64,000 bases of DNA, from the NCBI RefSeq assembly GCF_000344685.1, contig NW_006920414.1:102067-166066 (forward strand), given 5' to 3'. The stretch comes from Gloeophyllum trabeum ATCC 11539. Taxonomy: Eukaryota; Basidiomycota; Agaricomycetes; Gloeophyllales; Gloeophyllaceae. Position 1 is the stretch's first letter. Each line of letters starts with the position of its first letter. Shown here one piece after another: positions 35,970 through 49,028 of the stretch. The position numbers and the translations under genes are program-made. Under the pieces are notes generated by a model. It searched no databases. It saw only the letters and a program-made list of their open reading frames with translations, and was not told where the DNA came from.

Positions 35970-36477
35970 TGCGGCTGGTTGCCTGTGCCGGGCGTTCGTT
36001 GAGGCTTTGAGGGGCGCCTTGTATTCAGCCTGCTCCAGCAAACGTGTTCTGGATCCTCCCGTTTATGGCGACGCGACTTCCTAAAGACGCAGGAAGCACT
36101 GGGATCTGCGGTCAGACTGAGCGAGCTATGAACCGTTTTAGCACATCCACGACGTCACTCGCTACTCGCATGAGCGTCGAGTTCGGTCAGCGTTCCACTC
36201 GGATGGCAATAAGAGTGATTTTGTATATCTGTCTACATCTAGAATACGTCTGTCAGTCCTCATAAATGCCCGTTAACATGTCTTACTTACTGCTAGTAGG
36301 GGAAAGGAATCGAATATATCGGAGATTTGTGCATGGCTGAGACAGCGCTCGGCTCACTTCAGAATTCAAGTCGGCTCGGACGGCAACGCCCGCGAGTACA
36401 AATCGGAGTCTCACTTCAACTTGTACCTCTACTTACATTTCTTGCTGCTCTTCATCTCTGCACACAATCCATCGCCA
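35970..36477. other. Divergent intergenic region
   Basis: Promoter region shared by the SEC-C/MYND gene (minus) and POLD4 (plus). No further feature recognised. Confidence 0.5.
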
Positions 36478-37399
36478 TGCCGCCTGCTACTCGCTCCTCA
36501 ACGTCCAAACCGACGTCTCCGTCGCTGAAGCAATCCAGGCTTTCCTTCGCTTCCACGAAACGCACTGCGTCCGGGAAGAGCAAGGGCAAGAAGCCCACCC
36601 CGTCACGCACAACCTCGACGTCCTCCATCATCCGCGTCGACGACAGCTCGGAAGACGACTCTTCTCAGAGCGAGGTCCCAGTGAAAGCGCCTTTGCCGAA
36701 AAGGAGGCGCACAGGCGTAACTGAAGATGTGGCTCGCATGAAGATCGCGGAGGGCACTGAGGAGGAGGGCGCGGCGGAGGCGGAGGTTATGGACTTGCAG
36801 GATAGGAAGGGGCGCTGGCGAAAGTATTATGGGACTGTTAGGGAGAAGATGGGGAACTTGGAGCCGAGTGAGTGCCGTTGTGATTCGTCCTCTTCGTCGT
36901 CGCCCAGCCCATAGAGCGCATATATGCTGCATTCGTGCAATCCAGTTTCCCCATCAGCGAGTGGTGGCGGATACATGAATATCTACAGCATATATGCGTC
37001 GATTATGGGTTGTGGAGCACGTCCTCCGCTGTAGCATGTCAGCCGCCAGCATATACTCAGTATTCTCTTCAGTCCATGCTCAAGGACAGACCAAAATCCA
37101 CCATATCCTCCGAGTATTCGACCTGTACGTAGCTCTTTCTTTCTCCCCAACTCCACTACACCTATCTTCTCCAGGTCATACGAGTATGGGCCATGTATTG
37201 GTGTCACTCGTCTCGAGCGCTGGGAGCGCGCTCAGGCTCTGGGCCTCAATCCGCCTCCAGAGGTGCGCTCTTATCCCTTCCCCAGTCTTCCAGTAAATGA
37301 CCGGCTATGTGTGTCGCGTAGGTCCGAGAGATTTTGTTGACGAAACAGGGGCTGGAGGAAGACCAGTTCAGAGAAACGGTCTTTTACGGCGAAGCATAG
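36478..37399 (+). CDS. POLD4: DNA polymerase delta subunit 4 (Cdm1/p12)
   Basis: Smallest accessory subunit of replicative DNA polymerase delta, nuclear. Four exons join in frame: 36478-36867, 37073-37124, 37175-37262 and 37322-37399. The N terminus is Ser/Thr/Lys-rich and disordered, with LKQSRLSFAS, a plausible PCNA-binding motif. The family core is LQDRKGRWRKYYGTVREKMG, then HAQGQTKIHHILRVFDL, SYEYGPCIGVTRLERWERA, and finally VREILLTKQGLEEDQFRETV to FYGEA and the TAG at 37399. That core matches Cdm1/POLD4 proteins closely. About 201 residues. The first intron (205 bp) is long for this genome; the others are about 50-60 bp. Confidence 0.9.
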
Positions 37400-38301
37400 G
37401 GCGAGTATATGCTTCCACCATGGCCTCCCAAGATTCTCGAGGTACGTCTGGGTATATGACCCTGTCATGTCCCTCCCTTCTGACCTTGCCGCCTTTCCGC
37501 AGTCGTTTTGTTTGCTATCGTAGTTAGTCCTTTGAGATGTACAGAACCACAGTTTGTAATGTTGTCTGACGGTAAATACATTATGTATGCTTGTGTCTTG
37601 CGAAAACTGATGCCATTCTCGTCCATCGAGGATACCAGTTGGAGCGGACAGTCTAGGTGCATCTCTCGAACCCACCGATTGACTTTGTTGACACCCTCCA
37701 GGTAATTCTACTATCCCTGGGATGGGTCCCAGCTCTTTCTTATGTCTCTCAGTGACTCGGACATGACGGACTCTGACAATGACACCAAGTGTACTCCCTA
37801 TCACCGTGTCAGCACGAGGTACGCATCACTATTGTGTACAGTATACGCTACGACCAGGGAAAGCACAGCAACAAGACTCCTTTCGCCTGGGGCGTATCTG
37901 AATTCGGAATGGTTTCAACGTCGTCCGGACTGACCAAGTTGTATGGTATCCGAACGGCACGCCTGCCGGTCCATTTGCGCGCTCTCTGCAGTGCCCCTTC
38001 GTCCACCCTGCGGCCGTCGGGCGGACAGATATCTTTCTCTTGGGATCCACTCAGACTTGTCGTATCTCATCTTCCATATGACCTACGGTTCGGTTATCCT
38101 TGCTTTAAGCCTCCGGTGGCAGCGTCCGTCTTCTTCGCTCCTCAATGTGAGCCCATTTTCCTCACCCTTGGAACAAAGGTATTGGCACTACGTTTTAGTG
38201 CGACACATCCTCTAGAGCTTGATACCACTGTCTTCTACCGCTCGATTCTAGTCCTGGGGGGTTCATGCTTTGTACAACTTGCTGTGTTTAGTATGGTCGT
38301 G
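37400..38301. other. Mostly intergenic, one unrecognised reading frame
   Basis: The plus-strand frame 37789-38310 (173 codons) is open but overlaps the tRNA start and resembles no family I know. Its status as a gene is doubtful. Confidence 0.3.
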
Positions 38302-38399
38302 GCCGACTAGCTCAGTTGGTTAGAGCGTGGTGCTAATATACATACTCCCCGTAGTATCTTGCGACGCCAAGGTCGTCGGTTCGACCCCGGCGTTGGCCA
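38302..38399 (+). tRNA. tRNA-Ile (anticodon AAU) with an intron
   Basis: The acceptor halves 38302-38308 and 38392-38398 pair over seven bases (one G-U), with discriminator A at 38399. The D arm has the A box TAGCTCAGTTGG and the T arm has GGTTCGACCCC. The anticodon stem TGGTG/CGCCA encloses loop CTAATAA (anticodon AAU), interrupted one base 3' of the anticodon by a roughly 25-nt intron, the canonical position. T-runs just downstream (from 38402) would stop RNA polymerase III. Confidence 0.92.
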
Positions 38400-38430
38400 G
38401 TCTTTTGGTTTTCTTCAAATCGTGTGGTTT

Positions 38431-38463
38431 AAGGTCGTCGGTTCTCCCCCACTTGTGGCCAAG
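38431..38463 (+). repeat. Truncated copy of the tRNA-Ile 3' half
   Basis: AAGGTCGTCGGTTC and a following degenerate CCCC...TTGTGGCCA repeat the T-arm/acceptor end of the tRNA 50 bp upstream, again followed by a T-rich stretch. It has no 5' half and cannot fold as a tRNA. Confidence 0.55.
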
Positions 38464-39549
38464 GCTTTTGTTTCGTATGACTCCTGGGACTGCAAGGACA
38501 ATCTCTGAAACTGGTGAATATGCTGCGCTTTACTGATGTCATTTGGATATGTGGAATGATCGTTATTCCATAGCTGGGCCAGGTGGACGGACTTTTGGGA
38601 TGAGAAGCTTCTACATCGAAAGCGGAGTTGCCACAAATGAAAATCTTCGCCAACGTCGATGGGTCCACAATTGTGGAGATGAGGCCTCCGCTGAATATTG
38701 CGGTGCCCATACAGTATTGGCTTCTTCGACTTCCCCTACTTAGGTCTCGTGTTGCCAGACCAGCTTCCTCCTTCCATTGAATCAAAGGGAGCTTAGGGAT
38801 CAGCGATAGTCCACTTGCATGTCTATTAGGAAAAACAACTGCCATATATGGCAGGGCCATTGCCATATCAGTAAATTTCATGATAGCGAAGAACATGTTC
38901 GATGCTCTGAGGGTCTATAAATTGTTTGAAAAGTCGTATAGTATATAAGGCCCATCCAGCATTTTACTTGGATGCACTTTCTTTCCCTTCCTTCCCCCAC
39001 GTGCATACCGAGCAGGCTTTCAACGCCATCCTCCACCTCGACAGGTACACGCTGAAGAGACAGTCCACGGTCTCTTGGACTAAGAGGCATCGGGAATTCA
39101 CTATATCCAATCCTGCCTCTAGAAAGTGAGTGAAGTCTACAGCATGCATAGATCCGGGAGGCAGACTCCGAACGAACTACATGAACATATGCTCACTTGC
39201 GACTTGTTGTGGGTATCTAACTGGTGAGTTCTAACGCTCTTTTCTGAGACACATATGAAAATATGTAATACTCTGCTCCGAGAGTCCGTCCTTGTCTGCC
39301 CCTAGGGACTGATCAACTCAACTCAGCTTCGTCTACCGACTGGCACAGTCAAATCGAGGCGCCGTCAAGTGCCACATCGACTTTCCCGCGGTTATACTGC
39401 TCCCTGCTCCGGTCTTCAGCTTCAAGTCGCGGCAAGTGTCCCGATCTAGTCACCAACTGCACCAGACACAACTGGCTTTTTGGGCCCGAATATCTCTGCG
39501 GTATTCAACCGACCACCGTTAGAGCCACCTTCTTTTTCCACAAGTCGAA
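38464..39549. other. No recognised gene
   Basis: The minus-strand frame 38429-38896 and the plus-strand frame 38926-39129 are open but match no family I recognise. Confidence 0.35.
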
Positions 39550-39756
39550 ATGGACGCCCAAACTGCCGTGCCGCCAGTGCGCATCCACGCTGTCTCATCC
39601 ACCCCCATATCCACGGAGGAAACTCAAGCTCGTCTGGACCAGTTCCTTGCTGACTTCCAGAACCGCAGTACGGCGTCCAAAGGAGGGGATACGACCGTTA
39701 CGGTGCAGCTCCAAAAACTAAATGAAGCACTGACGGCGGAGCATCAGAGTAGTTAG
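39550..39756 (+). CDS. Small hypothetical protein (68 aa)
   Basis: The ATG at 39550 is in good context (GAAATGG). The product is acidic/polar with RIHAVSSTPISTEETQARLD, a helical LDQFLADFQNR and LQKLNEALTAEH, ending at a TAG. Codon choice looks like real coding sequence, and the composition suits a small complex subunit. I do not recognise the family, and an additional 3' exon cannot be excluded. Confidence 0.4.
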   Translation: MDAQTAVPPVRIHAVSSTPISTEETQARLDQFLADFQNRSTASKGGDTTVTVQLQKLNEALTAEHQSS

Positions 39757-40678
39757 TCCCGGAGTGAGTTTTAGCTGCTAGCTGTCTGCCTCTTTGTCCC
39801 ATATGTGCACTTAGCTCTGTTCCTAGCTATCCCACTTCATTCTGGACAAAGCAGGGCCATTGTCTCGATACGACTGTCGGATGTCGAAACCTTCGTGACC
39901 CTCCATTCCTTCATAGTACACCAAAAGGGAGCCATTCCTTTGGCATTCTGCTGCTTCTTGCAGGCTGTCTGGACCCGGTAGCGATCCTTCAAAGCACATG
40001 GAGGGTTGCTCGGTTGGCAGGGAAGACGGCTTGCACGAGGCGTGCCTCATGTTTACTTACCTTCCCCTCTCGTATCTGTCATATACTTCTGTATTGTCTA
40101 TCAAAGTCTGCATAAAACCCTTTCTGACCCTGAAGCAGTCTGTCGACAATTGCCCTCGTAATCGCGTAACTATGGTGGTGAAGTCAGGGTTTCCCCAACC
40201 TTTCCGACCTCTCCTCCCTGTCCTTCTCACCGGTGCTCCTCTGCGAGGTCCCTGTCCCCATATCCCCACTCATACCTGCAAAGCCCTTCCTTTGCCATTC
40301 AGTGCCCATTTTCCGCGGTCAAGCTTGACCCAGGAACGTGCGACTATGACATCTGACTCAGCCTGAAATAGTAGTGCCTATGATGCGGACCCGCTATCTT
40401 CACCGTCGACGTCGACCACCACGTTCGTCCGTCTAGCCTGTCTTGATATATATACCTCTGAATATCGGCCGGGTCGCTCTCAGCTTAGACTATAGCCGCC
40501 TCTTCTGCTGACCTGCGTGGTTCGAGCAAAGTCTACCCCCGGCTGCAGCAAAGTCTTATCTGCAGCCAGTGTACCGTTCGTGCTCTCTGCGCCAGAGCAC
40601 GACAACGCAAGACAACGATCCAGCGAAGGAGTCGCCGCGGAACTCCTTCCAGGTCGTCGTCGACCCGCCCAACCCTGT
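39757..40678. other. Intergenic
   Basis: No recognisable gene. It includes the promoter of the IBTK-like gene (a TATATATA stretch near 40447). Confidence 0.45.
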
Positions 40679-43600
40679 ATGAGCCTTCTCCATGCGTACT
40701 TTCATCTTCGAGACCAGCAGGCCTTCCGGCGTCTGCTCGATGGCGGCAGCACGCGCGGCGGGGGCGCGGGACAGGCCTCCTCCAGCCCGAGCGGTGGGCG
40801 GTCCTGGAATACCAGGGGTGGAACGCTGAAGGACATCATGGCGGCGGAGGTGAACGCGCGCGACTCGCTCGGCAGGACGGTGCTGCACCTTGCGTGCGCG
40901 TCCCAGGAGGCGTCGGCCCCGGAATACGTGCGGATGCTGCTTGCCCATCCCGCGATCAACGTGAACTTGCAGGATACGGAGAGCCATTGGACGGCTTTGC
41001 ATAGGGCACTGTATCACGGCAATTTGGCTTCAGCGTGCGTAGCTCGTGAATTCAAAGACAGGTGTGCTAAATCCTTTCTAGTATCTTACTCCTGCAGCGG
41101 GCAGACACAGATACGTCACTCAAGGACTTGGAAGGATACACGGCCTTCGACTTGTACAACTCTACCCTCGAAGACACGAAGCCGGTGCTATCGGAGGGTA
41201 GCACGCTGGAGCTTTTGACTTGGGGGGCGAACAGGTGAGCTTCGTCGGAATACCATATGTCTCGTCTGACCCAGATCCCGTAGGAACGCTACCTTAGGCC
41301 TCGGAGACAGCAATGACAGGACCTACCCCGAGCAAGTCATCATCCGCCGCGCAGACGACCAGGAGAAATCCACGGATCCCGGTCTCTCCACGATCCACGT
41401 CCGCCAGGTGCAAATGTCGCGCCTGCACACCGTCGTCGTGACCGACGAGCCGCGGAACAACCTGCGCGTGTGCGGGTTCGGGAGCGGCGGGCGCCTCGGA
41501 CCGGGCCAGCACACGCAGTACCACCTCACGACGATCCCGCACTTCAACCACACGATCGTCGCCGTCGCGCTCGGCCAGGACCACACACTCGCGCTGACAG
41601 CGGCAGGCGAGGTGCTGAGCTGGGGCCTGAACCGCTTCGCGCAGCTCGGGTACGTGATCGAGCAGCCCGCGTCGGTGACGGGGAAGCTCGAGGAGCCGAT
41701 CCAGGCAAGCCCGCGCAAGATCCTGGGCCCGCTACGTAAGGAGACCGTGCGCGGCGTCGCGGCGTGCAAGACCGCGAGTGCATGCTGGACGGACACGGAG
41801 GTGTTCACTTGGGGCACGAATAGCGGGCAGCTTGGCTACTCGAGCTCGGCACATCCCACACAGGTATTACCCCGCATCGTGCCGAAGTTCACTGACCCCG
41901 TCGAAGCTATGGCTCTTACCGACAATGCGATGGCATGCTTGCTGTCGACGAAGGATGTCGTCTGTTTGTTCAATGACCGTAATATCAAAGTCACGTTCTC
42001 CAACCAGAACTTCCCTCCCGAGTTCAAGTATCGCCCTCCGCAGACGAACGCAAAGATCACAAAGATAGTAGCATCGTGGGAGGGCACGTTTGCGGCATTG
42101 TCGACGAATGGGGAAGTATTCACATTCACTGTTCCTGCCCCTAACGAGGCCGTCGACTCGCCGCCGGGCAAGGGAGGTGTCGTGAAGCCACAGCGAGTTT
42201 GGGCGCTGAGGAAACAGTTCAGTTCGGTCAAGGACGTCGCGCTAGGCTCTGATGGTTCTATTATCATTTGCACGGAGTCGGGGCATGTCTTCGTCCGCTC
42301 TCGGAATCTGAAGAGCGGACAGGGCAACGCGAAGGCGTTCAAATTTCAGCGGATACCGTACTTGCAGCGTGTGGTCAGAGTAGCGGCTAACAGCACTGGG
42401 GCGTTCGGTGCTCTACGTCTGGATTGCGTCCCGAAGCCCGTCGTCATCACTGGCAATAGCCTGGCGCAAGACCTTGCCCAGATTCAGCCATATTTGCGTT
42501 TCCCGGATGAAGCCAGTGAGAAGGACGTGGATGTGCGGTCTCCTGCGTATGGCCTGGGTAGTCCGGATCCCGACGAAGGCGATGACTTCCCCATACTCAA
42601 GGATATCAGAGATATCAAGCGGCTATGTCGTTTACTGGCACTCGACAGGAGGATTCAGAAACAGTCGGACGGACGAGGCCTGTTTGCGGACGCGCATGTT
42701 GTTCATGGCGCCGACTTGATGGTGCAGGTACACAAGTTCGAAATTCCCGTCCATGCTGTGATCCTGGCCGCTCGAGCTTCGCAGCTTGCCCCGGTCATCG
42801 ATGGTAAGACCAGCGTCCAGGATAAGGCTTCAAATATCAGTATCAAGGTCTCTGTAACCAAGGCGGGCAAGAAGCTCAATATCGCAGGGTGTCAACCGAT
42901 GTCTGTCCTTGTGTTGGTATCCTACCTGTACTCGGACGAACTGTATGCCCTTTGGGACGGCCGTGTGGCTCATTCCCTGAAACGGGAGTTCGCCTCGCTC
43001 AACCTTGCCCCTCAGCAGATCAAGCAAGAGCTGCAAGCTCTTGCGCGGATCTTAGAGTTGTCCTCGTTGTCCCAAGCGCTGGAGGCACCCTCCAAGCGAG
43101 CACCCGTGCCCACAATAGAGCGTGATATGCAGCGACTATATGAGACTGCAAATGTCACCCCTGCGTCCGCGGTGAAGGCGGACGTCGTCCTGATCCTTGC
43201 TGACAAAGAGGTTTATTGCCACTCTGCTCTGCTGCGTGCAAGGTCACCCTTCTTCGCGAGTTTCTTCGACGAAGACGACTGGACGCGCAACCGGTGGAGA
43301 AAAGATGGCACGATTGTAATTCTTATGAAGCACCTCACATGGCGCGTCATGCAATACGTGATGCGCTTCATGTGTTGCGGGTCTGATAGTATTCTCAATG
43401 ACATAGGTGTGTGAGTTGAGAAACTTGCCGTTCTTCGCAGCTGACGGAATCCACAACAGATTCCATCAACTCCGTAGACGAATTACTAGAGTTTGTTTTC
43501 GAGGTAATGGCCGCGGCAGTAGGTCTCCTTAATACTTCACTTTGGGGTTTTCCTTGTCTGACTCGGTGTGTAGAGCGAGCTCCTACTTGACCGCCTGCTC

Positions 43601-45169
43601 TTAATATGCTCGTCCATAATTCTGCGACACATCAACATCAACAATGCGTGCTATGTCTTCACGGATGCTCACCACTTCAATGCGCAATCGCTTGTGCAAA
43701 GTGTCCAGGGATATATGGCAGTCACGCTGGAAACCCTCCTAGAGAGTCGCATGCTGGACGATCTTAGACCCGACCTCATCAAGCAACTGTCGAAGTTCGT
43801 GCGTGATGAGCAGCTCAGGAAGTCACCCTTCACTCGGTCGGACCTTTTAGTCTCGGCCGCCATGGAGAAGAACGCAGAGTGGCTAGCGTTGCAAGATTTC
43901 CCTTACCCTATCATCCGCTTGACTAAGGGACCAATAAGGGAATCCGCCAAGTTGTCACCTCCTGGGCCTACTCGGATGTCGCGGCAGACTTCTGGTTCCG
44001 AGTCCCCGCTGTTGCGGCCCTCCCTTCCCTCCACGTCTTCATTACGACCGTCCAAGTTATCGATGGGACCGGACGAGATCTTCATGATGGACGATCCGGA
44101 GGCAGATGTCCCTGCGGAGCTCGTCTCACCGTCTGCTTTACCGGAAGACCTAGCAGCTGTCATCGGTGAAGATTCCCCTCCCGCTCGACCACCTGCAGGG
44201 TGGAAGTCGCTCTCTTCCGGACCTCGGTAAGTAATCTCCTGGGTCTCCTATATAGGCTCAGATCTGATATCGTGCCAGGCTTGACATGAGATCCATCATG
44301 GCTGAAGCCGAAAGTTCGAAGGCTTCGGCGTCTAAGCCTGCTGCTGCGACTCCTAAATGGACGCCAAAGAAGTCCATGGGCGACAGTTTGGAGCGAGCTC
44401 CTACGCCCAAGACACCCACGCGGACTCCGTCTGGTTCCCCTTGGAAGCCTGTACATACTCCGGCGGCTACGCCACTATCGTCCACAGCCTCGCCCGCGTC
44501 AGGGCTGACTCTAGCAAGGGAAAACGCTCCTCGCCCTCCAAGCACGCGTACCCAGGTACTGCCGCCTGCTTCACAAGGTCCGCAGTCATCACTGGGTCCT
44601 GTATATACGCCGTCTCGGATGCCAACCTCCAGGGAGTCGAAGAGTACTCCACGACGCGCTTCGTAAGTCACCGAGATTTCTGCATTCTCGCTTGATTCTG
44701 ACCAGTATGTTATAGCGGTACGCCAGCCTGGTCTGCACCTCCTGTGGAACGTGTCGTACACCCTGATCCCACGCCTTCCGTGCTTTCTTTCGCGGCCATT
44801 CAGCAGATGCAGCTGGACCAAAGTGTGGTAACTGGCAAAGCGAAGCAGACACTACGTGATATACAGGAAGAGGAACGGTCGCGACAACAAGAAGAGGACT
44901 TCTTGAAGTGGTGGGCAGCTGAGGAAGAACGCGTCAAGCTCGAGATGCAGGGTCTCTCGTCTGCTCTGGGCCCTGATCGTAAGAAGTCCAAGCCGCGAAA
45001 GCCTAAACCGAAGACCAAAGGAGCGGAGCAGCCTAATTCGTCGGCAGCGGGGCCTGAAGGCAATCCTCGTAAGGACAGACGCCCCAAAGGCAATCGCGGT
45101 GGTACGAAGTACGATTCTCCAGACACCACCCTACCACAGCGTGAATCCTCCAAGGACAATTTACATTAA
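40679..45169 (+). CDS. Ankyrin-RCC1-BTB protein, IBTK-like Cullin-3 adaptor
   Basis: The ATG at 40679 begins MSLLHAYFHLRDQQAFRRLL and ankyrin repeats (SLGRTVLHLACASQEASAPE, HWTALHRALYHGNLASAILL). RCC1-type propeller repeats follow: LTWGANRNATLGLGDSNDRT, VCGFGSGGRLGPG, VALGQDHTLALTAAGEVLSWG, VFTWGTNSGQLGYSS. Two BTB/POZ domains come next (around 42690-43000, VHKFEIPVHAVILAARA; and around 43180-43400, VVLILADKEVYCHSALLRAR with SPFFASFF). Then a BACK-like helical region leads to a long Ser/Pro/Lys-rich tail. The order is that of inhibitor of Bruton tyrosine kinase, a substrate adaptor for Cullin-3 ubiquitin ligase in animals. About 1,400 residues, all exon joints checked in frame. It converges on HSP78 with about 100 bp between. 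Confidence 0.85.
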
Positions 45170-45272
45170 ACATTGAATTATACATTACGCATATTCATAC
45201 ATGAGTTGGGGTTGTCAGATTAGGGATCAGTTACTGTAGATGTATGCCGTGTATGCACTATGAATACAACGA

Positions 45273-48200
45273 TTAATTGCCTGTTACACCAGATACCGGT
45301 GTCGACGAGCCAACGTATGCATCGGGCTCATGGTTATCTTTGATATTCAGAGCAGACCCATCAGCACTGGCCCTGATGGTGACTACATCCCCCTCTCTGT
45401 ACAGAATGTGAGCTATGAATTTGCATCGATAATCCCACTACGCACCTGATTGTTCCGTTCAGCAGTTTCTGGGCCAACGGGAATAGCACTTGGGTTCGAA
45501 CGACGCGGCCAATGGCCCTTGCACCGTACACGTCGCTATAACCCTGCTTTGCAAGCCACTCGCGGGCCACTTCATCGACATCCAAAGTTATACGGCGATT
45601 CTTAAGCCGGTCTGCAACGTCTTTCAGGCGTAGTGATACAACCTCAAGAATAGACTGCCTTGACAGCTTATTGAAGACGAGCATGGAATCCAGCCGGTTT
45701 AGCAGCTCGGGCGGGAAGTACTCGGATGTACGTTCGAGTACTTCATCTCTTGCCTGCTGCGTGACTACGCCATTACTGTCAGATGCCGATGGGTGTGCAA
45801 GGATGTCGCTACCTAGAGCAAGGTCAGTCAGGACCTTGCGGGTACCTCAAGCCACGTACCGAGATTGCTGGTCAAGCAGATGATGGTATTCTAGAATTCA
45901 GGCGTAAGACACAAGTTCGCGTGGAACGTGAACGGCAGGACATACCTTGAAGTCGACTTTCCTCCCTTGACTGTCCGTGATGCTACCCTCGTCCAAAATT
46001 TGCAATAAGATCATGGCGACATCCTACCAGCAAGTCAAGACGTGCGAGCGACCTAAGGGAAACGATCGCCTACCTTATGTGCCTTCTCCAGTTCATCGAG
46101 CAGAACGACCGCTGCAACGCTCTTTCAGACAGACATGGAACAAATAACAATACCTACACTTACCATACGGCTTTCTACGAACAGCCTCAGTCAGTTGACC
46201 TACGGCACAGGAGTAGGACCTATAAGTGGAGATGCTAGAGAGAAAGCCATAGCAGACTAACCGCCTTCTTCGAACCCAACGTATCCAGGTGCAGCACCGA
46301 TAAGGCGGGACATGGTATGGCGATCATGATACTGTGGAACACCTTAGAGAGCTTTTATAGACAGTTCACTTGACGACTCACCTCCGACATATTGATGTTG
46401 ATCAGCCCGCGTTGCTCGTCATTGAAGAGGAAGGCAGCGAGAGCCTTGCATAATTCAGTCTAGGAAGATCTCACACAGTTAATGCAGTGATCCATCGAGA
46501 GTATTCGAGCAACTACCTTTCCGACACCAGTTGGGCCCAAGAATAGGAAGGACGCGACTGGCCTATTCGGAGGTTGGAGGCCAGCACGGGACAATCTCAC
46601 GGCGTCGCTAACAGCAGCCACCACATGGTCTTGACCAACTACCCTCTGGCGGAGTGCATCCTCCATCTGTAAATAAGATGGTTAGACAGGAAGTAGATCA
46701 CCGTCATGGGAACACGAACATGGATCAACTTGTCCCTCTCGCCCTTCAAGAGATTCTGTACAGGTATACCGGTAGCCTTCGCCACGACCCTGGCAATATC
46801 ATTGGACGTGACTCGGTCATGCAGCATGGCAAGAGGTGATTCCTGGTTCTCCTCGGCCATCTCACTCTCCTTCGGAAGCTGTCTCTCCAGTTCAGGGATA
46901 GTTCCGAAGCGCAGCCGACTGGCCTTCTCGTACTCGCCCTGTCGCTGGGCAACTTCGAGTTCATACTTGGCTTCTTCCAGGCGCTCCTTGATGTCCTTGA
47001 TTCTATCAAGACGAGCGCGTTCTATAATCCACGATTAGCATCTGACCTTTGAATTCATCCGAGGGCATCTGGAACCTACCAGCTTGCCAGATAGCAGTCA
47101 GCTGCTCCGACTCTTCCTTCTTTTTCTTCAGGGTCTCTTCAACTTCAGCCTTGCGTTCCAAGCTGAAAGTGTCCGACTCGTTCTTCAGACTCTCCAGCTC
47201 GATCTGCAGAGTGACGATCTCGCGATCCAGTCTCTCGAGCTCATCCGGTTTGGACTCCTGCGCAAGCCGAAGTGCAGATGCAGCCTCGTCCACGAGGTCG
47301 ATGGCCTTGTCAGGCAGGAACCGGTCGGAGATGTATCGTGCACTATACACGGCAGCTGCGGTAGGTAGCAATCGTTGAATATGGTCTACGTTAGATAAGG
47401 AACGGGGCATGCATACCGGTGACAAGCGCGGCGTCGGAAATCTCGACTCCGTGGTGCACTTCATAGCGAGGCTTCAGTCCACGCAAGATCGAGATCGTAG
47501 TCTCCACTGTAGGCTCGTCAATAGTAACCGGCTGGAACCGTCGTTCGAGGGCGGCATCCTTCTCGATGGTCTTCCGGTACTCATCAGCTGAGTACGGCTG
47601 TCAATGCATGCTCTACATGAGGGAAAACTGATGCCAAACGTACGAGTAGTAGCGCCGACAAGCTGGAGACCCCGAGCAAGGGCGGGCTTGATCATTTGAC
47701 CAGCGTCAATACTTCCTTCGGCTTTTCCAAGGTTGAACAAGGTATCTGAAAGCGCATACATGCCGTCAGAACGGTTAAGGGGCGTAGGAAGTAGGCATAC
47801 TCACGAACTTCGTCGATGAAACAGATGACGTTGCCGCTCTGGTTGACTGTCAGCATTAACCGGATTATGCATAAGCAACGGAAACATTACCTCTTCCTCA
47901 ATGTCCCGTATCAGGGCCTTGAACTTCTCCTCGAACTGTCCACGAATACCGGACCCAGCCATAATAGCCGATAGGTCGATCGACAAGACTCGCTTGTTTT
48001 GCAGAGACTAGAGAAATGGTCAATCTAGCTCATAGCCGAAGGATAATTACATACGACAGGTCTTTCAGGCAGTCAAAACGAACGCGACATTGTTCGTCCT
48101 GGTTGCAAGAAAATCCTGCCAGTATGTGTAGGACGTGTGCAGGGCGCAAGAGAAACATACTTCTGGCACCTCCTTCGCTACTATTCTGCTCGCGAGGCCT

Positions 48201-49028
48201 TCCAAGATCGCGGTCTTCCCAACACCAGGGGGGCCAATCAACTGCATGAAAGCGGGAAGTAGTAGATGGACTCCACAGGCTATATGCGTGCAATGCTTAC
48301 CACTGGGTTGGATTTGGTCCTTCGAGACAAGACTTGCAGCCCGCTGTCAATGGATGGAAGGGACAGCATTCAAAGACGACTCACTCTGTATCGTGCGTCG
48401 GATCTCTGCGAAATACTCCGCTTAGCTCGCAAGTTTTGGGAGGATATCCGTCCCGATAATCCCTGCATTCCCAACCATTTCCACGAAGCTGCCTGCCCAA
48501 TACAGCCTACACTTGCATTTTTGCAAGAATTTGGGATTTGGCAGGGTACCTGTCAGACGCCTACCAGTTGTTGATTTACGCAAGTCCCCCGCGAAAATGG
48601 GAGCCGGTAGTACCTTCATGAGGGCAGAATATCTTGGGAATGCAGGGGGCACCGGGAGTCCGCGCGAAAGACCCACCTTCGTCACGACCAATTGTTGGGT
48701 CCAGCTTCCCATTCCTCGCCATCTCCGTCAAATCCACGCTCTTCACAATAATCAGCTCGCATACATCATATCGTTTCATACCAAACTCACGTATTCCTTC
48801 AAAGCGTCCCCCTTCTGGTGCTGCGGCTGCATCATGAATCCCGGAAACCCTCCCTTCCCCATCCCGCCTGGAGGGTTCTGCGCATACGTCCGGGTTAGCG
48901 TCCGCGGAACTCGACTCGGGAGCGGCATAGCTCCGCCTGCCGAGCGCAAGATGTTCGGGGCGCCATGTCGCAAAGCAATTCGACTAAGAGGTGCTCTTGT
49001 CAGTTCAGCAGGGATTATTGCGCGCCTC
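45273..49028 (-). CDS. HSP78: Mitochondrial ClpB-type disaggregase
   Basis: AAA+ unfoldase that rescues aggregated proteins in the mitochondrial matrix with Hsp70. The ATG at 49028 opens a basic, acid-free presequence ([20 protein letters not shown] and onward to RTYAQ). The bacterial-type N domain is absent, as expected for Hsp78. NBD1 has [29 protein letters not shown], and VICFIDEVH with [11 protein letters not shown]. The coiled-coil M domain has [21 protein letters not shown]2 has [65 protein letters not shown] and [10 protein letters not shown]. It ends [20 protein letters not shown] and a TAA at 45273. About 800 residues in many exons. No convincing heat-shock element was seen. Confidence 0.9.

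Noticed and set aside
37789..38310. 173-codon frame as a gene
   Set aside because: No recognisable domain, it runs into the tRNA gene, and codon use does not stand out; left as unassigned.
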